DNA of 64,000 bases from Jacaranda mimosifolia (lineage: Eukaryota; Streptophyta; Magnoliopsida; Lamiales; Bignoniaceae): the NCBI GenBank assembly GCA_018894105.1, contig CM032117.1:39908501-39972500 (forward strand), given 5' to 3'. Made by a program: the position numbers and the translations under genes. Below the pieces are notes generated by a model. That model had not been told where the DNA came from. It made no database searches and saw only the letters and a list, made by a program, of their open reading frames with translations. Positions 23,107 through 36,199 of the stretch are shown piece after piece (the first letter of the stretch is position 1; each line of letters starts with the position of its first letter).

Positions 23107-23109
23107 ACA

Positions 23110-26100
23110 TTAAATCCTCCTATTTTCAATTTGAAAATCTTATTTTCATATTATAAATATATTATAAAGTCTAATTATTAACATTTAGCCCACTCTTAGT
23201 CTTTGGAATAAGGCATTAATTCAATTGAGTTTCAATAATTGAGTGAAGCACATAGATTTGTGTTTACTCATCTTTCTTTTGAATTGAAGTCTTTCAAGTC
23301 TTCTCATCTTGCATTTGTTAGGAGACTTAGAGAAATTATGTGTTGCCTTCATCTAAGGACTTAGTCAAACTTCATATCTGGCATTTGTCCAAAGGCGTAT
23401 GAGAATTTATGTCATATTCATCTAAAGACTTAGATGAATTCCAAGTGCAATTATAAGGAGTAGAAAGTCGGAGAGTAAAACCCAAGTCATACTATGATCG
23501 AAGTTAAATTAGATTCATAAAGGGAGGAGAGAGAGAGAGAGAGAGCACCACTATCGGGGGGCAATCAACACGAATGCCACTAGGCATCAATCTTGCTTAG
23601 GAGCACAGTCGCCCATGTTGGGCACCCACGCAGGATGCTTGGTGGGTGCCTATGCAAAGGCATCTACCAGGCGCCTATTTTAGGTGCTCGTGTAGGACAT
23701 CCCTAGGCACCCACATAGGGATGCTTGTTGGCCACCTACGTAGGTATGTCTACTGGTGTCTGTCTTGTTCTTCAGTATTTGAGTTGGGCATTCTATCAAA
23801 TGTGATTAGGTACTCATTGCCTTGATGAATGCAACATTTAGTTTTTTCCATGATAAGAATTCAAATGAGTGCTAAGAATTAGTGTAACAACATGGGGAAA
23901 CTTAGGAAAATTTCTTGAGGATGAGATTTGTGCCTTAAAGGGAATGGAGGACGTTCTTACAAGGTTCGCACTCTACAAACGACTTAGAAAACTTTGCTTG
24001 AATGTTTTGTGCTTGGGCAAACTTTGTCATGTCTCAACTCTCAATGGGAATTTTTCACTGTTCGCCATGACTAAGTTCACTCCACATGACGTAGAACTAT
24101 TTGACTCTACTACATGCAAGTAGAAATCTTAACGTTTTGTAGTGAGATTGAGATATGTCTTGATTTGCATCTCGTATGAGACTTAGATTTTTTTCATGGA
24201 GCCTTCATCTTAGTGGTCCCTTAGGGTCATATCACAGGGTTTTGCATTTTTTTCAAGTACTTAGGTATTTTTTTTTAAGCTTGTGAGGCTATCTCCTTAG
24301 TAAAATGAACCTTCGAGATAATTTATTATTTTTTGTTCTGGGCACTCAAAAAACAGGTTTCTCCATGGTGGGTGATCGTTGCATAATTGATTTTATTTTC
24401 ATTCACGGGGTTCTCTTTTGATGTTATCTCATATTCAGAATTCATGAATCTTTACTTGTTGTTGGCATTTTTGCATTGAGTGTTCACTCCTACCTGGAGA
24501 GTTAGATCTTTTGAGACTTTAGGTCATTCTCTTTGGTAAGTTAGAGTTTTCAACAAAGTTAGGGTTGGAGTTCTTAGGTTCAATGCAGAGGTGGCACATG
24601 TTGGGTGCAAAGAGCTGACATATTAGGGCACAAGAAGATATGTTCTAGTGCATGAGAGGGGGTTTGAGCGATTAACGTTGTGCTCGGATGCCCAGTAGGA
24701 GCCTAGGAAGTGTTCAATGATTGATGTTGCACTCGAGGTGCTAGGTTGGGCTGTAGAAAATGTTTAACGACTAACGTCATGCTCGGCCACCCGGTGGGTG
24801 CTCGAGAAGAGACTTAAGCATAACTTAGAATTTCTCTCAAGGCTCGGTACTTCAGAGACCCGATAAGATTTTGGGCAACACTTTATGCTCTGCAATTGAC
24901 TTAAAAATTTTGTTGGTCGAGCTCCATGCTCTAAATATCTTTTAGTTCTCTTGCAAAGTTAAGTTATTCTAAGAATCCTTTAGGATAATCTTTTAGGTTA
25001 TCTTGCAAAGTTAAGTTGTTCTAAGAATTCTTCATGGTGCTTTGTAGAGGTATTTTTTAAGGACCCTTTGGGATGTACTATCACATCACATCACTTTGTT
25101 AGGAACATGGCATTTTGCGCTTCAAAGATTTTTCTACATTGTGCAATTATGACACCCTTGTCAAGAGTGTCTCTTAGCGAGTCTCTTTGAGAGGTGTGAC
25201 AGTGATTGTAGTTTCCACAAGCCCCCTTATTTTTCTTTAAATAACTATGTATCAGCCTAATGTGGATTTATTCTTGCATTTGCAGTATTGTCAGCACTTG
25301 TGTTTCTATTGTGGGAGTTAGAGTATTATCGTACTTTTTATAGCATTGATCATTTGGAAGGCTCATCATTCGTGGATCTTACTGCTTTCGTAACATTATC
25401 TGCACATTGTTCTACTTTTTTATTTACCTTGTGGTTGCCTGCTTAGTAGAAGCGTGGAGTTTGTTAGGTGAGCATATAGGTGCAACATTGGATGTTGGAT
25501 TTTTACTTGGGTGCCCATCAGGTGCCCAACCATCATGTTGCATGTTGGTTGTATGTGGGGCGCTCGGCCATGTTACTAAGCACCAAGCGCCCATCGTCCT
25601 AAGCTGGGGTGCCAAGTATTAGGGTTCATTCTTTCAGTAGATACGATTGTTCAATAAGCGCTTAGGATTTTTTTGATTGAGACTTGGCACTTAGTAAATG
25701 ACTTAGAGAAATATTTATCGAACTCGCATGTACACTTAGTCAATTAGCTGACTTTCAAGTGTTGTTATATTATCAATGTGAGCTTAAAGTGGATTCAGGA
25801 CATGTGAGTGAGGCATGGGGCCTTTTATTGTTGAGTTTTGTCGCAAGTTCTATTAAAGAGGTTTTATTAAGTCACGCAGAGTAGATCGTGAATGTATGTG
25901 CAAACCTCAGTAGAGAAGTTTTATTGCAATACTTAGTCTCTTGCATCAAATTCAATCAAATGCTTTACTAATGAGATATTGTCATGATGTTTAATTTATT
26001 TTTTTGAAGTAATCAGACACATCATGGTTGATGTTCCATCACAGTGCTTATTCATTCATTGGGGATACCGTTGGGCACCTCTATGGTGAGGGCTTGTAAA

Positions 26101-26340
26101 AGTTAAATATTATGATGATGTCTTGCTGAGGATCTCGTTTTGAAGGTTTTAACTCAGTTAATAGTCATAGTAGTCAAATTTGATTGTAGAACTTGTTTGG
26201 GAAGTCTTTATTGTCATGCCAAGTATAGCAATGACGTGAGAGAGTGAGCCTTATTTAAGAGGTCTTATCATTCATTGGGGATATTGTTGCGCATAAAGTA
26301 TCAACACATTTTAATTTTGAAGTATTAAGGTGTCGCACTT
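23110..26340 (+). other. 3' part of element A, probable decayed antisense extra gene region
   Basis: Only short plus-strand frames (for example 23869-24123 and 25407-25622) with no recognisable domain. By position it matches the antisense extra-gene segment of elements B and C, but no homology was confirmed. GC-richer patches with GGTGCCC/GGGCACC words stand out against AT-rich surroundings. Confidence 0.35.
23529..23546. repeat. (GA)n microsatellite
   Basis: Short GA run inside element A. The following about 200 bases are rich in GGCGCC/GGCACCC palindromic words that recur near 24700, 25550 and 30480. Confidence 0.75.
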
Positions 26341-26349
26341 ACCTTCGAG

Positions 26350-26715
26350 GAGGATTCATAGTGGGCTTTGTTGCATGACGATGACATCTCCTTGGAGAGA
26401 CCTTATAGTAGGATTACACTAAAGAATTGGCACTTGTCTTTGGAGAGGTTTTACCATGGGCCTCTGAGTGGTGACCACGTATCCCCAAAGGGACTGTATA
26501 AAAGGATTATGCGAAAAAGGTGCCATTGACCTGAAGCATTTATGATGGGCTTTTCGAGTGATGACCACATATCCGAAAGGGCCACATAGTTGGATTATAC
26601 CTAAATGGTGACCTCGTACCCTCGGAGGGGCATTATAGTGGGATTATGCTAGGGTGGCGACCACGTACGCTGAGGGGCTTTATAGCGGGATTATGCCAAA
26701 GTGTTTTCAAGAGTG
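26350..26715. repeat. degenerate minisatellite in element A
   Basis: Several imperfect copies of a segment containing GGATTATGC, GGTGACCACGTA and GGGGCTTTATAG follow each other at uneven spacing (about 50-90 bases). It sits between the gag remnant and the 3' part of the element. Confidence 0.6.
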
Positions 26716-26999
26716 CTTGGAGAACGGTATGGAATCGCCTCAAATGAACTAATTTGATTCATTCATATAATTAATAATAGTATTGAAGTACCATCCCGGT
26801 AGGTTGGCTTTATTCAAATCTGGAATGCATAATGCAAAATTAGAAGGAATTACTACTTCATGATAAAAGAAAAATTGACTCTTAACTTGTTTAATAAAAA
26901 ATTTATCGTTAAGTATTGAGAAAGTAGTGAGGGCATCCTCAGTAGTGTATTCAAGTATTATGAGAAGAGTTTCTTTGGAGAAAATGTCACCTTGAGATT

Positions 27000-28860
27000 A
27001 GGGTACTGGAGCATGCCTTTACATTTATTCTTCTTCTTGCTCTGTGTAGCTCTTTCATTTTGTTAGCTCTAGTGGTAAAACTCTTAGTATTCTTCAAGAT
27101 ATTAGTATCACAATTTGATCTTCCACCTGCGTCTTTTGAGTTGCTCTAACGTCTCCTCTTACGAGGATTGGTGCTATGTTTGTTAATAGTATAGTACTTT
27201 CCCTCTGGGTTCAACTGGTTTCTAGGTGCACACCGATGGTCCCCTCCTCTTAATGCTTCGGATTACCTATTGGGAGTATTTTGTCATTCAGCTATATACT
27301 TACTAAGATATCCTTTCTAGATCAATATCTTAATTCCATTAGGTCTAGCATTCTTCAGTAATATGTCCACAACAGTGATGAAAGTTGTAGTACTTTGGGG
27401 GATTCCATCTCTTTAGAATCTTAGTAACCTTTTAGGGTTGTCCAATTATGCCTTTTAATATATCAATCTTGAACATCTATATCCTTGGGGTCTTCAAGGG
27501 TGTGTATTTGAGGGGTGCTCATCTAGTGCGTTGCTAACAATGAATTTATCTTCAACTAGGGTAGACTTCCTCATCTTATGATTTATTTTCACTAATGCCC
27601 TAGATGATCATTGCTTCCTTACTTTTGACTCATCTTTGCTTGCATGCACTAAATCCTTCAAAGCAATAGAAGGGTTTTTTATTACAAATTCCTAGGGCTT
27701 TGATGTCTTAAGCTCCAATGAATGATGCTGGGCATCGAGGGACGTGCTTCAAAAGTTCCTAGTATATGGTCAATGGTGTGAGATTACGTCTATCCCATTA
27801 CTTGAACCAGTACCTTCTTTGCAATTGGCAGAGCCTTTACTATCTGGTCCTCTTGAGACCATCAGGGCGACATCGGCTATGATGAGGCTTTTCAAGTCAT
27901 GTAGGTGTTGTTAGTTTTTAGCCTCAGACATTCATTAGATTTCCATCGATGGTCTTTACTCCCTTTAGCTATTGGACCCTCTTTAGGACTGTTTAGCCTC
28001 CATGCCACATCTTCTTCAAGGTATCTTTTTTGGATTAATGTCTCAATCTTATCCTTTAAATATTTTCACCACTCAGTGGTGCATTCGTCGTTATGGTGAA
28101 AGTAGCACCACTTGTCTAATTTTTGCTTTTTTAGATCCTCCATCATCTTTTGAGAAAAGTGCTGGAGGAGGCCATGTTGTAGCGCCACAGTTAAAGTCTT
28201 TGCTTTTAGGGCGATAAGTGGCATGTAAGTAGCTAGCACCCAAAAGGGGTAGGATTTTGATCTCCTAGCTTCTTGCTATTGTTACTTCTTTCATCGTGCA
28301 TCTTGCACTTATTGGTTTCTTGAGTTGTCACGGGTAAGTACAAGTTCCCAGTCTTTTTTGTGGTTTGCAATGCCAACCAGTGAGTTCGTACACCGGCTAC
28401 AGTGGATAATCACTAAGAGGAATCTCCTTGGAGGAAAAAATGAAATTCTACTTGCAAAGGTGGAAAAAGAGAAGATACACCTAATTTAGGATCGGTTCTC
28501 CAGGCAGTCTACTTCATGGAAGGGGAAGCTCCCTGGTCTAGTGATAAGATTATTGTGGCTCTTCCACAATTGGGTGGCCACTTTAGTTGCAGCTCAAATA
28601 GTGGCTTTCTCCAATAGAATCGTTAATGCCTCTAGGATGAACAACAAAATGAGATCTCCGGAAGGTGGTGCCTACTATGTAGGCATCCCCTTTGGCTTCT
28701 ACTGCAATCTGAAGATGAGCTTCCATGCCGAGCATGATTATGCTTCAAGTGGTGGCCTCCACATTCTCTGACCTTGGAACCATTTGGTTGCTAGAGTTGC
28801 GAGCTTTGGATCTCATCTCATTCTCAGTGCTCCTTGTTTACAGTTCAAAGTTCCCACAGA
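27000..28860 (-). pseudogene. gypsy gag remnant of element A
   Basis: On the minus strand around 28100 the text reads WCYFHHNDECTTEW then LKDKIETLIQKRYLEEDV, the zinc-knuckle and downstream helix of plant gypsy gag (YCRFH...GH.T.EC..LK..IE.LI+.G.L). Many stops and frame changes occur. It begins close to the primer-binding site at about 28850. Confidence 0.6.
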
Positions 28861-28866
28861 TGGCAC

Positions 28867-29216
28867 TGAAATAAAAGCTGCATGGAAGTGGAGTGAGGTT
28901 TTTTTTTATAGACAACAGTATATTAATTCATTTTTTTCTGGAATGTGTGTAAAGAGATTCTTTGCTCTCGAATGTTCTCAAAGTTTTGCAATTCTTTTGT
29001 GAATGATTTCTTCTTCCCAAGTTCTCTTTGGGGATCAGTATTTATAGTTTTTTTTTTTCTAATGAGTTTAAGCTCATTAGGTTTTTGTTGCTTTTCTTTG
29101 TTGGCTTAATTGTTTTTGATCTTTCTGGCCTCTTTTTTATTTAATTAATCACTTTAATCCATTGGACCCTTTTCAATTTTTTTACTAATTTGCCCCTGTA
29201 GAATTAATTATCCACA
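28867..29216 (-). repeat. right (5') LTR of element A
   Basis: 350 bp, TG...CA in minus orientation, with a TATAAATA box on minus at 29039-29046 and the gypsy primer site immediately internal. Confidence 0.75.
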
Positions 29217-29572
29217 TCAAAATATAATTAAATTAAATATAGGGTATAGAACAAAAATAATTTAGGTGTGAGATTTGTTTATCAGGATTACCAAATTACA
29301 CCAATAAATCTGGTGATAAGAATGGCACTGAAGAAATAAAAGATAAAAATAGGCTAATTGAGTTATTTTTTCCCCTAAAAGAGAAATTTAAATTTGATAT
29401 ACCCAAACCCAAATTTTTTTTTGTACAATTAATCTCAAAGTTATGAAAGAAATACTCTCAACTCAATTATCTTGCTTCAAACATAACTTGAAACAAGTGT
29501 TTTACAAGTGTTATGAGTATATTTTGAGTAATTGATGACACTCTTATAGATAAGAATAAATTGTTTGATTAT
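29217..29572. other. AT-rich spacer between elements A and B
   Basis: No recognisable feature; its last bases (ATTAT at 29568-29572) are the left target-site copy for element B. Confidence 0.5.
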
Positions 29573-29887
29573 TGATACTACACGGAAATGAAGTTGAGAT
29601 CCTTTCTAAAAGTCAGCTAATTTGAATGGTTTTTGCTTCAAATGCATTTTACAGAGTCAAAGCTTGGGATTTTTAATAAGTAATTTGTCATGTCCGATTT
29701 GACTTTGGGAGTTGTATCTTATAGTGACTAAGTGTTTGATGGACTTTGACCCACTTAAGTCTGGGTGCCCATATTGACGGGCTTTTTATTAGGTTTATTG
29801 ACATTTTACTTAATTATTATTTATTTAATTGGAACCTTTTGTTTAACTTTTACTTTTCTATTCTTATGGTCTTATTTTTCTATATCA
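29573..29887 (-). repeat. left (3') LTR of element B
   Basis: 315 bp, collinear with 55900-56224 and about as long. It begins TGATACTA and ends CTATATCA on the plus strand. Confidence 0.8.
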
Positions 29888-30307
29888 TCAAGCCTCTCTA
29901 CTTTTAATTTGGAGTTTTCATATTGAAAATTTATTATAAATTTAATTTTAATTTTAATCTTAGCCTTATCTAAATCTAAGTAATTTATTCATCATTTTTT
30001 TTCATTTTTAATATTTTTTTACTATAGAAAATTTGAATAATTCAACGATCGATTAAGTTGAAGATTCGAAGGTCTCCTTACGTGGTTGTTTTTTTAAGAT
30101 GTCTTGTTGGGCACTTTGTATCCGCCTAAAGACTTAGATCAATTTTGATAAGTTTGGGTTTTCATGGAATAGGCTTTGTTAGCAATATAAGATGAGTTTC
30201 CAAGGTAATTTCTTTTCTTTTATTTTGCATTTATTCCCTTGTAATTATTTTCTAACTCCTTAGAGTAAGTAAAATTTTCTCTAGATATATCAGCTCGGGA
30301 GCAAGTC

Positions 30308-32540
30308 ATGTCTAGCTTTGAGAGCGGGATATTGGATAGTGGGATCAAGTCCAAATCTGAGTCTACATCTGAATTAGAGTTGGATTAGGTATGTTTAACA
30401 AGGGGTGGCGATAGGATCGTTGTTGCTATAGAGTGGTGGACCACTTCATGGCTGGTTGGCTAAGCGCCCATGGTGCTTGGTGGTGCTAGCTGCCCACCTA
30501 ATATGGATGCAAAGGGCAGGTGCCCATGAGCAGCTTGATGCTGGCGCTAGAGCAGCAGCGCTCGTTGTGCGACTATCCAGTCCTTGGGCCGATATGTGGG
30601 GAGCGTTGCTAGCATCGCAACCACTTCGACTGACTCCATCTTAGGCAACCATAGTCATGTTAAAGTTGTTCGATTTTATGGGGGTCGTTTCCCTCTTTGT
30701 GTTGCTGTATTTTCTAAGCTAGTAACACTATCTTTGGATACGTCATCCCGTCTAGTCTTAGGTCTTGAGGTTATGCACCAAGGGTGCACTGATTGGTACT
30801 TGATTTTCAAATCGTCTCCTTCATTTGAGTTCAATTCTGAGTCTAAGTTTCGATAAGAGAATTCTTTCTGAGGAGGGGCTCCGAGACGCTCCTAATGTTG
30901 ATAGTAGTTTTTTCAATGTTGATGAAGTACTTTATTCACTTTCATTGGGGGATTTAGAAATTCTAAAGCATAGGATCTGCATCTCTAATGAGTATGAGTT
31001 TGCTCTTTCTTCTTCAAATGAGTTCATTGTATTGCCTCATCCAAGTTACTTCATTATTTTCAATTGTTACTTTAGTAGTAGGTTTTCTCTTCCAAAGATA
31101 ATTAGGAGTTATGAGATGTATTTGAGTCAGTTTGTTCTAAATTCCTTTGAGTATTTTTAGGATTCAACATCACTTGAAGGAGTTGAGTTTTCATATTTCT
31201 TTAAATAGCTTTCATTCCTTGTTCAGGGTGCGAAAGGTACTAAGTAAAGCTTTCTTCCACATTTTTCCTAGATTGAGTTGCAAGTTTTTAAGTAGTTTAC
31301 CTTCTTTTACAAACCTTGGAAAAGTAGATTTTTTTCGTGTGAGATGAGAGTTGGGGGTTCCTCGTGTTTGGAATAGCTTATCATTACTAATGTGTATGCG
31401 TAAGGTTCATCGTAACCTTCGCCAGTGTTTCAAAGAGATGAGATTATTTGTCTCTCATTTTGATGTCACCTATATGTTTTATGAGAGTATTTAGCTAATT
31501 TTGTGGTTTTTATTCTGTTTGAGCTTGTTACTCCATTCTTGCTTTCTCTTTAGCATTTGTATTACTTTTACTTATTGAAATCTAATTCACATGTTCTTAG
31601 TAGGAAGAAGATTGATCTGAGCCTCCCCATAGTGGCATTCTGGGTGGGCTCATACTCTGCCTTATTCTATAATGCCTCAAGCTGGTGTAGGTAATAGTTC
31701 CAAGCTGGTGATTTTAGTAACAGTTGAGAAACGTGCTCAAAAGTTGGTTGGAAGATGTATTTGTCTGAAGTCTTCTTGTCATTTCCATACTGGTGAAAGC
31801 AAAAACCTATTATACTATAGTCTATGTTGGAGTTGTGACATCGACTTACATTATAATGTTGATGAGATTACTTTTAAGATAGACAGCGTGTAGAGTGAGG
31901 TTAGTGACTACAATTAGGAGAAGTTGAAGATATTTTCCTCTCTTTGCTACTGAAAACTTAGCTTGAGTAAGCACTTTTCTCCTTACTTAGTTTATTTTGT
32001 TTGTATGTTATATTCGCAGTTGTGCATAGTTGTTTAACTATTCTACTTATTATCTTCAGTGCAGATCTAAAACTTGGTTGTGTAGATATCTCATCAAGAG
32101 AATGAGATTACAACTATGATAACTCAATTAATGATGAGCCCATAGGGCTTGCTCAATAGCATGCTCAAAAGGGTGAGGAGTTTGTGAAATTATTGAAGGA
32201 GAATGAGCAACTAAAAAGCATGTATGTTGAGGACATGAAGACTAAGAGAAAGTTCTTGGAATTGCCCGTTGGGAATGTACTTGCATCTACTGTGTATGAG
32301 AAGGCGGTGAAAAAGTTTAAGGTCTCCAACAAGTTCTTTGAGGCAGTCGAGTTGGAGGCAACTATGATGTATGAGTAGACCCTCTAGGGTTGTTGTCACC
32401 TGCTTAATGAGACTAGATGATACCTGCCAAAAGACTTGCTGCTACTTAGCCCTAATATTCCAGTCAACCTTTCTAGTGGAGCTTCAGAGGCTGGTGCTAC
32501 TATTATGGCAAATGATCCGATGATTGCAATTTCACATGAG
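30308..32540 (+). pseudogene. antisense extra gene of element B (Tat-type aORF), decayed
   Basis: On the plus strand, opposite to gag. It opens near 30308 with a Ser/Glu-rich segment (SKSESTSELELD), continues through short frames at 30825-31160 and 31147-31347, and ends with a coiled-coil-like part at 32184-32378 (EKAVKKFKVSNKFFEAVELEA). The same layout (Ser-rich start, globular middle, coiled coil and C-terminal helix) occurs in the antisense gene of element C. The function of these Tat-lineage extra genes is unknown. It is broken by stops and frame shifts. Confidence 0.55.
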
Positions 32541-32999
32541 TAGATTAGGACTTAGACTAGGAGTTGAATTTTTTCAATGTTTCTTTTGTTGAGGACTATA
32601 TATGTTGTTTTGCTTTTGCATGAGTAGTATGTTAGCTTGTTATCTTTTTAGTAGCTGAGTGTAAGACAGAAATTGGTATACATATTTACATGCATTGGTA
32701 ATGTTAAACCTTGTTCTTTTTTGTTATGGAGATCTGAGCAATTTGGCATTCTTTTCTATACTTAGTCATTCGAACGACTTTTTTATTTTTTGCATGCTTT
32801 TCTTCAATCTAGTGTGCTACGAGCATATTGTGGTGTGTTTATGCTTTTTTTTTCTCTTCTTTTTTTTTTTTTTGTCTTCTTCTTGGGAGTTTGTCGCGAT
32901 GAAGAATAGTAAGGATAAACATGACCATGAGCCCCCATGAAAGTCTTACCGGAGACTTCATTTTTGTGAGCCCTTCATTAGGGGTCTTATCGGAGTTGT

Positions 33000-33400
33000 T
33001 TGTTGTAAGTGTGCATCCCTTAGGAGTGTTGCTAAAGTTGTCATTGTTGTTGATGTGTACCCTCTTGGAGGTGTCAGGAAGGAGTCGCCCGAGTTTCGAC
33101 CCTATTGATATGGATTGCAAGCAATAAATGTTGACTAACCTAGTATCCCTTGGCACACAACACCTTAGGGGTCTTATAGTGGTCTTTTGTGTGTTTGCTA
33201 CATGTTTTTTTAAGGGTCTTATAGTGGTCTTTCACATGCACCTTCTTGGGGGGTTTTATAATGGTCTTCTATCGCATGTCCCCCTTAAAGGTGTTATAAT
33301 AGTGTTGATGTCATTGCCATGTGCCATATTGGGGGTCTTATAACGATGTTGATGTTGACCTCCACAAGTCCTCTTAAAAGTCTTACAATAGTGCTAATGT
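33000..33400. repeat. degenerate minisatellite in element B
   Basis: Repeated GGGGTCTTATAGTGGTCTT-like segments at uneven spacing (near 33165, 33215, 33250, 33290, 33335, 33370), interleaved with CCCTTAGG/CCTCTTGG words. It lies between gag-protease and the antisense gene, the same place as the arrays in elements A and C. Confidence 0.65.
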
Positions 33401-33749
33401 AGTGCAATTGCTTATCATTGCATGGAGTCATTCATTTCGTAGTTGATGTTGTGCATTCGTTATTGGTGCATTTGTTTTTATGTGCCTTCCTTTTAGGTCT
33501 TATTGCAAGTGATATAATTCTGGATTAGTCATTGCACACAAAAAAAGAGAACATAGTTGGAAGGAAACATTGAAGAAATCTTATTAAAATAAGCCAATGA
33601 AATAGATAATTTAGGGCAGTCTTTTATTCATAATTATTATTACAATACCTAACTACTTAAAAGTAAAAGCATGGGACTTGAAACAATAACTCTTAACTAC
33701 TGGAACAAATAAAGGCTTCAGCATGCCATAAAGGGCATGCCTATTTATT

Positions 33750-35597
33750 CTTAAAGCTTAAGGGGCGTCTCTCCTACATGCTGTGAGGGTTGAGCAATTA
33801 ATATCAATGTCTTCCTAGGAGAAAATTTCTTGGGGGTGCAGCGTCGCACTGCATCGATTCTTTCTCTTGGAAGTCTATTCCTTGTATGATACAAGACGGT
33901 GGCAATGGCTTCTGTAATTACGCCTTTGCCTTCAGCCTTCAACTTGTTCTCTCGACCTCCCCTTACATTATTTAGATCGATGGTAATGACCTTTATTTTT
34001 TTAGAATGCTACCATGACACTATCTAGTAGTGCGTTAGTTGCTAATAGCTTTATCTATTCCACTCGATATAGGAAACTTCATCTTTATGTGATAAATTGA
34101 TACCACTACTCAAAAAGGTTCAGAGATGGTCTTTCAGTATTAAGTCATAAGCTAATAGGGTATTGACAACTAGGAATCTTACCATCTTTGTGACCCATTA
34201 AGGATAAATGCCTAAGGAGAGGAAGAGAGACTTCTCCAAGGGTCTTCACTGCCTTGCCAGTAAATCCTATCAAAGGCGTGTTGATTTTCTATAGTTAGGT
34301 GTTATTCACATCAAGATGGAGAAAGACATTATAGAAGATCATTATATCTGCCAAGCTTTCACTTTCCGCTAAGATCTTCTTCACTCAAAAATTGGCAAAG
34401 GTGGTGAAGATCACTAGGGCATCATTGTATTCACCTCGCCTAAACCCTATGTCTGTTTCTCCAAAGGTGATATCCAAAAGTAAAGGACGTGCTTCATTTA
34501 TTCCCAATATTGGATCCACCAAGCATCTTTGAGTTTGTCTTGTGCTCATGCCAAAGCCTTTCTTGCATTTAAGGAATTGCTTTCGTGGGTCCTTTAAAGA
34601 TCACATAAATGACATGAATAGTAGGTATGTTATCTGGGTATCGTTGATGCTACTATTCCTTCGACTCGATGATTTATTTAGCAAGCATCGACAACCCTCA
34701 TTGCTTTCAACTCCAGACCTTCGCTTGGGATTATCCTGCTTTAAAGCCATATACCCCTTCAAGTATTCTCTTTAGATTAACCTCTTGATTTTGTCCTTTA
34801 GATTCTGCACTCGTTGGTAGTATGCCCACGGTCATGATAGAAATGACACCACTTTTTGAACTTCTATCTCTTTGGGTTGTCCACTATCTTCAGAGGATGT
34901 TGAATTAATCCCCGCTGTTTCGCCATGATCAGGATCTCTGTCCTGATGCTATGAGAGAAATGTATATAGGAGGGCTACAATAGCAGTCTCCCGATCTCTT
35001 ATTGTTGTTGTCTCCTTCGTAATATGTTTTGTGCTTGTTGGAATCATGAAAATCCATTACTTTCTCAATCCAAATGTACTTATCTTCTCGAATGAGGAGT
35101 TCTCCAAAAGCGGTTAATGGCTTTCTAGCTATGGATTCCTAAAACTTCTGATGCCTCAGGTTCTACTAAATAATGTTGGGCAGAGGCTCCTGATTGATAT
35201 GTGGAATCTCATGCACTTTGGACGAAATAATTAAGGTAGTCCCTTAAAGGTTCTCCAGTCTTTTGCTTGATAGTGAATAGATAAGCTAAGCTGCCTTCTT
35301 GGGGTACTTGTGGTTGATGAAGAAATTATAGAGAAAGTGCTACGCCAATTGCTCCTAGCCCATGATAGATCTAGTTGGCATCTAGTTGAACTATGTCTTG
35401 GCAAGGGTAGTACAAAACACATTATAGGAGGCAGCTTCATTTAGATCGTAAGCTCAATCTTCGTAAAAAAATTATCTAGGTGCTCTTGGGATCCACCATG
35501 CCATCAAATTCTTGTCAATTGATGATCTTTGTGCCTGAGGGAGCGACTTCAATAAGATGATGATGGAAAGGGGCTGCACCTTGGGAGAGCAATAGCC
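33750..35597 (-). pseudogene. gag and protease remnant of element B, left of the CACTA insertion
   Basis: Minus strand. Around 35250 the text KQKTGEPLRDYLNYFVQ matches the gag motif (KQ..GESLRDYL.RF). Around 34830 WCHFYHDRGHTTNEC is the zinc knuckle, and further down GEYNDALVIF and the TPLIGFTGKAVKTLGE segment match the gag-protease linker and aspartic protease region of Tat-like gypsy elements. Several stops and frame shifts. Confidence 0.65.
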
Positions 35598-35600
35598 AAA
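35598..35600. other. CACTA target-site duplication (left copy)
   Basis: AAA directly before CACTAC at 35601, matched by AAA at 55391-55393 after the GTAGTG end. Three-base TSDs are the rule for CACTA elements. Confidence 0.7.
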
Positions 35601-36199
35601 CACTACAAAAAAAAAATCATCATTTTTGATAGACACAGACAAATTTCAAACAAAATGATAAATTTTTTATGAACCCCCAACGAAACATTTTTTGTCAAAT
35701 AAACCCTCATCATAAATAATTTTTCATAAATTTTTCGACCGAAATTGTCCATCAAAGAACTTTCCAGGAATTTCATCGACTATGTGATGAAAATTTGACC
35801 ATGTGAAATAGATAAATTTTTGTCTATTTTCCAATGGTTCACCGTCAGATTTCCAATTGTTCTTTTATTTTTTTTTAATTTTTTTATCAAATTTCAATGG
35901 TATTTAGATGGATTTTCATCAAAAAATTATTAAAATTATTATTTATTTATAAATATTTTTCCCATCGAATGATCGTTGGATTTTTATTGGAAATATATTT
36001 ATTTTTATAAAGTAATTCCAATATATTTAATTTAATTACACCTGATGTGTCACCTATTGATATGTCTTGTATATAAAATAACATACACTTATAATACAAT
36101 TGAAACAAAAATTTAAAACAAAATATAATTTTATAAATATAAAAGTCTTAAAAGTTAAAATCCATAATTATTAAAGCAAAAAAAAAGAACCCTATCTAC

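Larger units (their letters stand above)
22789..29216 (-). mobile_element. gypsy-type LTR element A lacking recognisable pol
   Basis: The right LTR (28867-29216) and left LTR (about 22789-23106) align over most of their length, both ending (minus start) TGTGGATAATTAA. A gypsy-type primer site, GTGCCATCTGTGGGAAC on minus, abuts the right LTR. Only a decayed gag is recognisable (about 27000-28850); no RT, RNase H or integrase is seen, so it looks like a large nonautonomous derivative. A purine-rich tract (AAATAGGAGGATTT on minus) abuts the left LTR as a possible polypurine tract. The left outer end is diverged and no TSD was found. Confidence 0.7.

Noticed and set aside
30456..30644. Ala-rich plus-strand frame as an independent gene
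   Set aside because: Lies inside the antisense remnant of element B, within a GC-rich GGTGCC-word patch; no domain or intact neighbours.
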